NCBI RefSeq assembly: GCF_005239225.2
Contig: NC_133284.1
Location: 3,997,770-4,061,769, forward strand
DNA from: Populus alba
Lineage: Eukaryota; Streptophyta; Magnoliopsida; Malpighiales; Salicaceae
Length of the DNA: 64,000 bases
Direction: 5' to 3'
The notes under the pieces are model-generated. The model saw nothing but the letters and a program-made list of their open reading frames with translations, had not been told where the DNA came from and ran no database searches. The translations under genes were made by a program, and so were the position numbers. Each line of letters begins with the position of its first letter. The first letter of the stretch is position 1. This document shows, piece after piece, positions 11,857 through 22,304 of this stretch.

Positions 11857-14800
11857 ATGGAAGAATCCCAGTTAGAAAGGAACCCAAGAAATGGTTTCTT
11901 GGCTTTGGTGTTGAGACCAATAAATTGGCTAAAAATGCTTGGTGGAGAGTTGCATTGGAGTTTTGTGCTAGGAGTTATGATAGTTTATGGGATCAGTCAG
12001 GGATTTGCAGTTGGCATGATTAAAGTTAGTACTATGTACTATATGAAAGATGAGCAGAAGGTACAGCCATCTGAATTACAGGTGTATTTGGGGTTGCTTC
12101 AACTTCCTTGGGTAATTAAGCCTTTATGGGGTCTCCTCACCGATACACTTCCTGTTCTTGGGTACAGAAGGCGGCCATATTTCATTTTTGCAGGTAAAAA
12201 CAGATACGCTTTTTTCTTTTAACTTGTTTTCAATCTGGTGTTCTGCGTGTGTTTGTTTGCTGATAGGAATTTAAGCTCTTGATATTACTAAAGTTGTTCA
12301 TTTGTGGTTTTTTTTTTTTTTCCCGAATTGGATAAGTTTCAATCTAGACTTTCTAGAGATGTAGTCTATGATATTGCATCAAGTTTAGGAACAACTATGG
12401 ACTGCAAATTGAGCTTTTCATTGAAGGCCCTAGACTAGGATTAATAAGATTATTACATGAGGATTAGAAAGAACATTTAAGCATCTACGGTAGTCATTAA
12501 TTTTGTGAAATATAAAAAACCTGTTTGATTGTGAACTGCGGAATTTTAGGTCTGAGTTTAGTCAACAGTATAAGCTTGGATGATAAAAGAGAGAAAAGCA
12601 TCAGACCATGATCACTGCATAAGAGAAACTGTTTAATGAACTCAGATTGATATAGGTTAAGCACTTGGAGGAATCGGCTGTTAATATGAGTCATGGGAGT
12701 TCAAACAAGGTCATATTTTAGGTTGGCCTCTGCCCCTTGGTATCTTCTTTTAGAACAACTTCGTTGTGTTATTAAATAGTGGAGAACACTGAAGATTAGT
12801 TGGTCTCTTTCATATGCATATTTTTCAGTTTAAAGTTTTGACTCTTTCAAATGCAATTGTGCACATATGGAAAATGCTGTAGTTCATTGAATTCTTGTTA
12901 TATGTTTCCCTTACTAGATTTTGGTCCCTGTGTTTTTGTTTTTTGGTTATTATAATTTTTTTTTCCTTTCAGTGATCATCTAAAAGTAAATGAGAGGCTA
13001 GCTTTTTTTGTAATATGACATGTAAGAGCATGCTATTATGATGACAGATAAAAGTAGATGTTCAATCAACAAGTTCATCCCTCCCTTAATTTCAGGTTTT
13101 CTTAGCGTGACCTCGATGCTCGCTCTATCAATCCAAAGAAACTTGAGTCTTGCATTTTCCCTATTGTCTCTAATGGGGGTAAGTGCTGGGATAGCAATAG
13201 CGGTTGTAGCCATTGATGCATGTGTGACACAAAACAGCATAAGTCATCCTTCTTTAGCTGGTGATATGCAAAGCTTGTGTGGATTCAGCTCTTCCATTGG
13301 AGCACTGGTGGGCTATTCACTCAGTGGCTTTTTGGTTCACCTAGTTGGCCCAAAGGTCAGTTTCTGTGCACATATTACTGTGGCTATGTTCAATCCTCGA
13401 TAATCCATTTGCTTTCCTTTTACGTAGTTAATAAATTAGATTACTATCCATCTTCAGTTAACAATTTAATTCTTAACCCCATGGAGCTGACCTGGTGGTT
13501 AAATGCTTGCTGAGTTGTGTCGTTCAGGCGCATGTGGATTCAATTCCCAGTGCTGCTACCTAGGTGCAAACAGTACCATGCTTGGGTCACCTACATAGAG
13601 TCAAAACTTCTCATGAGTTAGCAGGATTAGCAGGGTTCTCATGAGTCCAGGGTTAATCCATCTATGGAGGCTTTCCTGCTTTAAAAAAAACTCTCGTATC
13701 TAGATTTGATAAAGAATCTTTGATGTAATTGTCTACTAATAATATGTATTTGTAAATAACAATTAAAAATCTAGTTCAATTTCTTTCTGATCTATGGTAG
13801 TCAGGCTGTACTGCTTTTTTTCTTCATTTTATCCTCTCTATAATCTGTCAGGTGTTACTCTTACCTCACAGGGTGTGTTTGGGCTTCTCAGTGTGCCAGC
13901 AGGCCTGGTTATCTTGGTTGGAATGATGCTGAAAGAATCCCGTGTTCATAAATTTACGCACAGAGGAGTAAGGTTCTGTGACCGTGTCTTCTTTTGGTGC
14001 AATTTATATCACTGCTTTCTTCCATGCTCACATGAAGTCATTGGATTAGGTAAATGAGAAGTTTCTGGATGCTGGTAAGGCCATGTGGACAGCACTGAAA
14101 TTCCGTGATGTATGGAGGCCATGTCTATACATGTACTTGTCACTTGCAGTGAGCTTGAATATTCATGAAGGGATGTTCTATTGGTATACAGATGCGAAGG
14201 GAGGTCCATCTTTTTCGCAGGTACTTGCCTTTCATCTTTTGTAAACAAAAATATGCTGGAGAACTCATGCAGCTGATTTTTCTTCAATGTTATCTACTCA
14301 TTGTCTTGATTTAGCGTGAAACCAAGAAACCACAAATAAAAAAAATTATACGTGAAAGCGCTTCTACCTAGTTCCTCTGTTTTTATTTTCTTGTTTGGGT
14401 AATCACATGTCATGGGATATCTTGTGTGCATTGGAATCAACTGAAACTCCACATTTACCAATATATCATTTTAAAACATTTTCAGCTGCTCTGTTTTGAG
14501 AACTGAGGAACATTTGCTCATATACCTTTATGTATGTCAATCAAAGTGATGAAATGTATACAGATACTAAAATTAAAAACTTCTGCAAGAAATCTAGACT
14601 TTCTGGTGTTCAAAAAAAACCCCAGCAATAGAAGAGACTCTTGAAGCTGCAACCTTTTCCCGAGAATTCTGACAACTGGACAAAAATTTAGGGTCATGGA
14701 CTCATGGCAGTGGATGGATTTGAAAGTTGAAACGAAAGTTAGTAGGATATAGTGCATATCAACTACATTGTTTTTGTTCATGTTCAATCCGTTCCAAAGA

Positions 14801-16243
14801 TGATTTATTTACTTCTTTTATCAAGCTTTTTTGTCATACAATCATTAAAGGAGCTATGTGGTAGAAAACTAGTCAGGTACAGGTCTGTTTTTCCATAGGC
14901 CCTGTTGTGATGCAAGCTTAACAGGTTTGCCATGTGCACTTATTTGGAACCCCAGCATGGATTGTTTGCATCTAAGAACTCCAATCTGTCGCTCATCACC
15001 TACCATGAGATATCTAGTTGGCTTAATAGTGATTCTGAGCTGGGTTGTTCTGATGTTTTGTTTTGGTATGGGATGCAGGTCCATTAAAAACTTTATGTCC
15101 TCTCCATCCAAATCACAGCAGTATCGAGTGTTAGAAAACAGTATTTCATCACTTTCATTGCCCATATAGTCTAAGTTGTGTCACTTAACTGGTGTCACAT
15201 CTCTCTCAATTTTACAAATTGAAGTCAAGCGATGTGACTTCATAAACTGCTTGTGAAAGTCTGAACTAAATTATCAAAGTGAAAAACCATGAGGACAAAG
15301 TTGAAATATGGTTGCAACTTGGAGGACTAATTTTGCAATAGAATCTTATTTTCTATATATCATCCATTGCCAACAACAGATTTTTTATATGCTGCAAAAA
15401 TTACATGCTTGTGTTTTCTTTCCCATTTGTATGCTAGAATTTTTCACAAATGCTTTGTGTTACCTTCACACACTAGTTATTGAATGTTCATATTGGTTTG
15501 CCAAGTGTGTCTCTATATCATCACTCAATTTCCAGAATATTTCTTAAATAAAATGCATCCAAATGCATAATTCTCACTATGTTCAGAAGTTTCTATTTGC
15601 AACGGAATGCAAATCATAGATAAGTAACTCCTGTTACATATATTGTATGCAGGAGGTTGTTGGCTCCGTATTCTCGGTGGGTGCAGTTGGCTCCCTCTCT
15701 GGGGTCCTTATCTACCAAAATTGGTTGAAAGACCATCGTTTTCGCGACTTACTTTTCTGGTCTCAGTTGTTGTATGGTGCATCAGGGTTGCTAGATTTGA
15801 TATTGGTGTTGCGTCTGAACTTGAAAATTGGTTTACCTGATTATTTCTTTGTTGTGATTGATGAAGCCATTTCTATGATGATTGGACGCATTAAATGGCA
15901 ACCTCTTCTTGTACTTAGTTCCAAGCTTTGCCCTGCTGGTATAGAGGGCACTTTCTTTGCTTTGCTCATGTCAATAGACCATGTTGGTTTGCTTTCATCA
16001 ACTTGGGTAGGAGGTCTCTTACTCAAATTCTTGAAGGTTACACGGACACAATTTGACAACCTTTGGGTGGCCATTTTAATCCGGAGCCTCATGAGAATAA
16101 TTCCAGTTTTCCTGCTGTTTCTGATACCTAGAAGCGATCCAAACTTATCCATTCTTCCAGAAGAGATGTTGAAGATGAAAAAAGGTGACAATACACTGGA
16201 ATCTGAAAATACCGAGATGGTCTCCCTCGCTGATAGCACTTGA
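11857..16243 (+). CDS. Folate-biopterin (BT1) family transporter
   Basis: Predicted polytopic membrane protein of the folate-biopterin transporter family in the major facilitator superfamily. Members move folates or pterins, but the substrate here is unproven. Five exons with GT..AG boundaries join in frame: 11857-12193, 13096-13355, 13872-13967, 14050-14220, 15653-16243, giving 484 residues, usual for the family. Recognisable stretches are [52 protein letters not shown] and, after the central loop, [20 protein letters not shown]. Alternating hydrophobic segments fit about 12 helices. The tail after LIPRSDP is charged and probably cytosolic. From memory the closest Arabidopsis relatives include At1g79710. 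The start is the ATG giving MEESQLERN. Intron 2 carries a SINE. The 3' neighbour lies in the opposite, convergent orientation. Confidence 0.9.
13481..13692 (+). mobile_element. tRNA-derived SINE inside BT1 intron 2
   Basis: A box-A-like sequence TGGTGGTTAAATG at 13493-13505 is followed about 30 bp later by a box-B-like GGATTCAATTCCC at 13536-13548, the layout of a tRNA-derived SINE head. About 130 bp of non-tRNA body follow and the element closes with a short A-run (TTTAAAAAAAAC) near 13681-13691. It lies between the splice sites at 13355 and 13872, so it is not in the mature message. Target duplications were not clear. Confidence 0.6.
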
Positions 16244-16419
16244 ATGGCGTCACTTAATCCAACAATATAAAAATGCTTCTAGGAGCCTGACAGTTTCTGA
16301 ATGAAGACGCGATTAAATCCTCAATTTTGGCTTCCAAGGAAGATTTTTATGTTCATTTGCTTAGAATTACTACTGTTGATGCATCACCTTGAGAACACAA
16401 AGGCTTCTCCACTAGAAGT

Positions 16420-17305
16420 TCAAAACAGGACATAACTTTCTGCTGCAGGCTGTCAACAAAGAGTCCCGTGGAATGCCCCTTGTCAGAAGCCATCCCTCCT
16501 TGATATTGCTTTCAATATAGAAGACGATGTTATTCTTTGATTGTCTGGTATTTCTGGTGGACAACAACATTTCAGAGATAAGATGAAGTCCATCCTGCCA
16601 CGGTCAAAATCTAATTTTCACGAACTCTGGAATCAATTTGAACAACAGACATTATTCCCGGACATTGTTGAAGATAATAGCTCCAAATTAACATTCAAAA
16701 ACTTCGCAGGTTTCCCTCTTTGGCTCTTCTTTTTTCTTTCTAGATTTTACAAATTATTGATCACATTTTCCAAAGCCATGATCCTGTTCTGAAATATGCA
16801 GCTTGTAACCCGTCTCGGATGCGGTAAAGTGATTTGCTCTTAATCTTTTTATCAATTTTTTTTTGGCTCAAAGGCTCGTGCTTTTAAGTTTTTGTAAGAA
16901 ATGAATTTCCCATAAAGTATTTTAGCCCCTGAAAATTCTGAAATATCAAGAAACTCTTCATCATTTAGCCATCTTTAGATACACATAGAACATATAAGAG
17001 TATGCCAACCTTCTTAGAAGTAATTCTGCACCCTCTCTCAGATTCAAACAGATCTTACATTTAAAATATACAAAAGATATTATTTGCTGTGTTTGGGACT
17101 GCACTGTCAAAACACTTGAGAAATTGGAAATGGCGTTTTTACATATTCTATACCTTTCCCCATGGATAATAATAGATATTTATATGTGATATGAACCAAG
17201 AAAAACTACTTCTTGATGATTTCTTTGGCAACAAGAACAACTGGCATTGCATCAAATAAATATATGCACAGTCACACACCTGTTATTAACAATACCTTCG
17301 AATGA
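16420..17305. other. Convergent intergenic region / 3' ends
   Basis: This holds the 3' flank of the BT1 gene and the 3' flank of the aspartic protease gene, which converge here. An open frame at 16541-16792 (beginning MSGISGGQQHFRD) has an amino-acid mix that looks more gene-like than its surroundings, but I recognise no family and see no clear partner exons. It is not called as a gene. Confidence 0.5.
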
Positions 17306-17310
17306 TCGAC

Positions 17311-19271
17311 CTAGTCAAAAGTGCAAGCTTCTGCCGCAAATCCCAACATGGACCCCTTGGTATCATATATAACCCTCTGGTTTTTCTGTTGATAATTCCC
17401 AATTATACCTACCTCGTTTTCGTAAGAGAGACTTGCAATAGCCAAGCAGACCTGAGATGCGTCAGTCTTAACAAAATAGAAAACCCCGGTGACATCCACA
17501 TTGAGCTCAGCATTTCCCTCAAAGTGCATTTTTATGTTTGGAATCTCAACTTCTTGATATCCACTAAAGTTGAAGCAAGTATCCAAAATCATAAAAGCTG
17601 GTGCAGAAGGAAACCCTGAAAATTGTTTCACAAACTCATCCTTTAGCGCCTGGTAAATTGAAGGGGGGAGCCTTGTAATAACCGTCCCAGAATCAATCAT
17701 CATTCCATCTTTACCAAAACTTGGTGCTTGTACTGCCACGCTACCAACAGTAATACCAGTTAGGTTTAGAAAATAAAAGGGTAGCTGTGGATTGGGAATC
17801 ATTCTAGTGTATGAAATAGGAGTTGTGTTTTTGTATACCGAGGAATTTCCACCCATTACTAGTGAACCTGAAGCTTCAGTTTCTGTTATAGGCAAACAGT
17901 AGGAGAAAACTCCTCCAAACATGGCTGAAGTTTGAGAAATCAAAGAGAGACTACTCCTTCCCAATCCCACAAGGCCTGAAGCTCCACCAAATAGACCTTG
18001 ATTGTTCCTGCCACAGCCGAATATGAAGTTGTTGACAGCAGTTCTGTTTCCCAAATCAAGAAGTTCCGTGCCTAGCTCACCGCGTGTGTAGGAACCATCA
18101 CCATAGTTAACAACATAGTTACAAGTCGGTGGGTTACTTCCACAGACTCCTAAATTTCCAGTTGCAGACTGCAGGGACTGACAAGATGGTGAACTACATA
18201 AAACTGTTCGGTATGAAGGAGATGTTGAAGGGTTGAAAACAGGGTCTTGTTGATTATAACATCTTTTGCAAGGTTGACATTGAACCCAACTCAAGTCACT
18301 CCCAGTGTCCACAATCACTGTCATTTTTCGACCACCTAATTCCACTGTAACTATGTAGTTTAGTGTCTGCAGTCTAATACCAGAAGTTAATGGGATTGGA
18401 GTATCCACTGAATCATCAATATTTCGGCCAGAAAGGATGCTTTTCATTCTAGATTGAAGTGATCGAAGCTGAAAATCATCCATGATCAAGTGCTTTTGAA
18501 GCTTCTTGTTCCAGTCTAGGATCTTTCCTGAGCACGAATCTTTGTGCTTCATTTCCAATATTGTTGCACCATTCTCCCATCCTTTAAATCCCAAACAGAA
18601 TGAGAACATTAGTCCATATTTGGGCGCTGTAGTTGTATTTTAAAAATCAAATACTAGTGTAACTTTACCAACAAAGCAGGGGAATAATACAAATGAAGAT
18701 TGTATATGGATGCCATATATTCTCAAAAAAGAAAAATAAATTGTATAATTTTGATCTCCAGTGATCCAAAACAGTTAGTTTCAGGGGGGGATGGAAGAAA
18801 TTTTTCAAATAGTTATACCAAGTATCATAAATAATTCAACAATGGAGTACATCATTCAAAGTTAAAGAAAGTGAAGCCAAGATAAAGTTTTCCAATGATG
18901 GATGTTTCCCAATTCCCATAAAGCATGAACTCAGTTATAGATAGTGCTGGCATAAAAGGAAAGTAAGTAGTAGAGTACAGATCCCAAAAGTGGAGAACAG
19001 ATAAATAAAGAAGCTAGCTAGCTTAAAAAAAAGATTTGGTCGCCATTGGCCAAACCATTCTTTAAGCCTTTTCTTTTTCACTTTGCTACTCACTTGTTTC
19101 CTGGGAGAGACAAGTTGAACTATTGCTCCCCTGTTTCCATTGAAATTTATGCATGCTGAGGACTTTCTTCCCTTGAAAGCATTGAACCCCGTTATCAAAA
19201 ATGGCGAGGATAGAAACAAGAAGAGAGAGAAGGAGTAGTTTTGATGGAAAAGGAGGTTTTGCTTGCACCAT
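17311..19271 (-). CDS. Secreted aspartic protease (A1B, nepenthesin-like)
   Basis: Predicted pepsin-type endopeptidase entering the secretory pathway. Two exons: 19271-19094 and 18581-17311, joined across a GTGAGT donor to give 482 residues. The N-terminus has a hydrophobic signal segment (LLLLSLLVSILAIF, residues about 17-30) and then a propeptide. Both catalytic aspartates are present: VDTGSDLSW at about residue 151 and MIDSGTVITRL at about 356. Cysteines typical of plant A1B enzymes follow the first site (VQCQPCKRCYNQ), and YGDGSYTRG gives the flap region. Several N-glycosylation sequons occur. I chose the ATG giving MVQAKPP; an upstream in-frame ATG at 19484 would add a low-complexity leader. 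Substrate is unknown. From memory, the Arabidopsis neighbour At1g79720 belongs to the same family. Confidence 0.9.
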
Positions 19272-19499
19272 TTTGATGATGAAGAAAGGTAAGAAGTTAT
19301 GAGTTGCCGAGAACAAAAAATGGAACAAGGAAAGAATCTCGGGTATGAGTGTGTGAGTATCTGAATGCGTGTGTGAGAGAAAGAGAGAAAGGCAGGGAGG
19401 GAAGGAGGGAGAAGAGAGGGAGATTCTTAAGAGTTGGAGTTTGGCAAGAGAACAAAAGAGAAATGGCTGGCTAAAGGACCCCACTGGTGCATGAGAAAT

Positions 19500-20590
19500 T
19501 ATTGTAGATTCACGTGCAAATTCTTGGCACCAAAAAAAAAAAAAAAAAAAAGGAGATGTGTGTTCCCGCTGTGTTCGTAGCTAGTAGTGGACATGGTGGG
19601 ATATGGAGAGGTAGTGATATTTACAATAATTTGATTGGTTTGCTGAGCTTTCATAAGATAAGGGCTCGCCCATCACGGAATCAACTGTCACAACTTACTC
19701 CGAGAGAGAGAGAGATAGAGAGAGGGAGAGACATGAAGAAGCATTTTGATACTGTGTGTTTGATTGTTGTCCCTTTCTACATGGTACTGGGAGCACTACA
19801 ACTCAAGCATTATATCTATGAACATAGCATTAAGACTTTTGTGTTCTGCTAAGTAATAAGATAACAATCAACTTGATCTTGAGTCTTAATTATTTGATTA
19901 GACATCTCCTCTATTGTTTTCCCCCTCTGAACCAGGTTATTACAACCTGGATGGAAAAACCAGCTTGGACCTTACACCAACAATTTTAGCGTCACGGCTT
20001 CCGTGTATTGACCTCTGCAAGAACATTCGGGAGACCTTAATCCATAAACCAAGCTACTAATCAAGAGTCTTGGGGTTCTTCTGTGGATAAATGGTGCCCA
20101 ATTCCTACGTATCCATGTATGTATCGACATGTCTGATCAGATCACCTGCGATACCTTGGAGTGTTCTGTCCATTGTTTCCTACGTTGCTCCTCTCAACTG
20201 TGGAGCTGTTTGACTCTTGCTTTTTGGATTTTAACCAAGGCATCCATTGCAGGGTCCCTCACCAACCTTTTTGTTATAAGCACTCAAGCACCATTATAAA
20301 GTAAAATCATCTCCTTGGATCAGCACTTGACAAATTTGGAATTGCCAGTATAATAATAATAATTAAATATCGTTTCATAATGCGTTCGAAAGGTATTTTA
20401 GAAGTATTTTTTTTTATTCCATTCCCCTCCCCCCCCACATTCATTCTCTTCTATCAAGTAGCTAGCTTGTTATGGGAAAAATGCATGAGAGGTAAGCAGG
20501 AATCGTGTTCAGCTACATCCTTGATCAACTGTTTATATTGAATCGGTAAGGCAGCTTCATTTGTTCATTAATTTGGTCGATCTCATTGTA
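19500..20590. other. Upstream region of the protease gene, no gene seen
   Basis: Contains poly-A and GA-rich runs (for example 19700-19730). A unique-looking stretch at 19920-20330 has no long open frame on either strand and I could not assign it. Confidence 0.45.
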
Positions 20591-20596
20591 ACATAT

Positions 20597-22074
20597 CTCA
20601 GCCTTTCACTGTGCAAGTCCACAGTGAAATGCTGAGCAGTCTTTTTTTTTTTTTTTTTCGTTTTTTATCTTTTTTTTTTTTTGAGTTGTTTTGTTTTTGT
20701 TTTTTAAGCTGTTTTTTTTTTATGCCTTTAGTTTAGTTTGCTTCTTTCTTTGTTTTTTTTTCTTTTAATATTTTTTTTTTAATTTAGTTTGTTAATATTA
20801 AATTTTTTTTAATTTAATTATTAGCTTTTCATGACACTGATCGCGAGTTTAACAAGTTAACTTGGTTTCACGAGTTAGCCCATAATTTTTTTTTTTTTAA
20901 TTAATTTTTTTCATGTACTTTAGTTTGTTAATGTTAAATTTCTTTCTATTTAGTTATCAGACTTTCATAACATATATCCTAAGTTTCACGGATTAACCTG
21001 GTTTCAGTGGTTAACCCAGTTAATTCTTGGTTGACCCGTCAATTTTTTTTTATTTTTTTATTTTCATAAATTTTTTTTGTTTAATTTTTTTTGTTGATGT
21101 TAATTTTTTTTATTTAGTTATCAGACTTTCATAACACAGATCCTGGGTTTAACGGGTTAACATGGTTTGACGAGTTAACCTGGATTTTTTTTCTTTTTAA
21201 TTAATTTTTTCGTTTAGTTCAGTTTGTTAATGTTCACTTTTTTTTATTTAGTTATCAGACATTCATGACACAGATCCTAGGTTTAACAGGTTAACCTGGT
21301 TTGATGAGTTAACCTGGAATTTATTTTTTTTTGCTTTTTAATTATTATTTTTCATTTAGTTTAGTTTATTAGTGTTAAATTTCTTTCTATTTAGTTTTTT
21401 TTTCTTCTTAGAGGTTTTTTTATTTTATTTTTTATTTTTAATTAATTTAGTTTATTAATATTAAATTTTTTTCTAAGTAGTTCTTGTCTGATGCCTTTAG
21501 TTTTTCTTTTTATTTTTTTATTGTTTTTATGCCTTTGACTGTGGACTGCACAATGCAGTCCACGGTGAAAAGGCTAATGCCTTCTGTTTTTTTTTTAATT
21601 AATTTTTTTCGTTTAATTTAAATTGTTAATGTTAAATTTTTTTTCTATTTAGTTATCAAACTTTCATGACACGGATTCCGGGTTTGACAGGTTAACCTGG
21701 TTTGACAAGTTAGCCCAGTTAATTCAATTTTTTTTTTCTTCATTAGTTTTTTTTTTCCTGTTGGTTTTTTTTCTTTATTTTTTTCTTTTTAACTAATCTA
21801 TTTAATTATCACACTTTTATGACACGACCTTGCAGCCAGACACACGTCCAATGCTATTGGGTCTGGAATTGCAGTCAAACCCACTTAAATTTGGGTCATG
21901 CAAGTTTAATGTTATTATTAATATTATAAATATTACTCTTGGGTCAGATGTTGTAATCAAACCTAAAACTCTTAGGTATAACTTTGCAAAAAAACCTAAT
22001 AATTTTAGATCTTAGATTTTTTTAAAATACAAAAAATAATTGACCTGCGGTATCGTGCGGGGCATGTAAACTAG
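20597..22074 (+). mobile_element. Helitron-like dispersed repeat, copy 2
   Basis: The right end is CTAG at 22071-22074 followed by T, preceded by a GC-rich patch with a short possible stem (CCTGC...GCGGG), as in Helitron 3' ends. The last 270 bp match copy 1 (2371-2640) in reverse complement. The body consists of about five imperfect direct units (20820-21720) with GGTTAACCTGG, TTAGTTATCAGACTTTCAT and ACACGGATCC-like motifs between T-rich runs. At 20597-20636 is an inverted repeat (CTCAGC.TTTCACTGTG / CACAGTGAAA.GCTGAG), and at 21541-21563 a perfect palindrome (GTGGACTGCA-CAA-TGCAGTCCAC). No protein gene is present. The left end is a guess. Confidence 0.5.
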
Positions 22075-22304
22075 TGCTCTTCCATTTCTTGTAGCTCTTT
22101 TTTTCCATGGTGAAGTGGGCCGATGGAGACTACTTGAGGTGTATAAGCTCTTGCATTTAACTTGAGTAGTCTCTTAGGAACCCTGTAGATTGAACACTCA
22201 TCGGAGAAAGGACGCAATTTATTGAACTCCTCTTGCATGGACCTTGCTAACTTGTATTTACTATTTAGTGAACTCTTTTTGTCTCGTCGATTGATGTGGG
22301 GCAA
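22071..22304 (-). pseudogene. DUF247 protein N-terminal fragment, truncated
   Basis: A 77-codon frame contains SDECSIYRVPKRLLKLNARA followed by YTPQVVSIGPLHHGKKELQE, the signature of the N-terminal part of plant DUF247 (UPF0481) proteins, which are normally over 400 residues. The frame stops at a TAG supplied by the ACTAGT terminus of the neighbouring Helitron-like element. No continuation of the DUF247 domain was seen to the left of that element at 20.4-20.6 kb. It is therefore a broken remnant. Confidence 0.75.

Noticed and set aside
15841..16239. 132-codon minus-strand frame over the last BT1 exon
   Set aside because: Antisense shadow of the transporter's final exon.
16541..16792. Gene-like 83-codon frame beginning MSGISGGQQHFRD downstream of BT1
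   Set aside because: No family recognised and no partner exons or clear splice structure; may be 3' UTR or a fragment, so it was not called.
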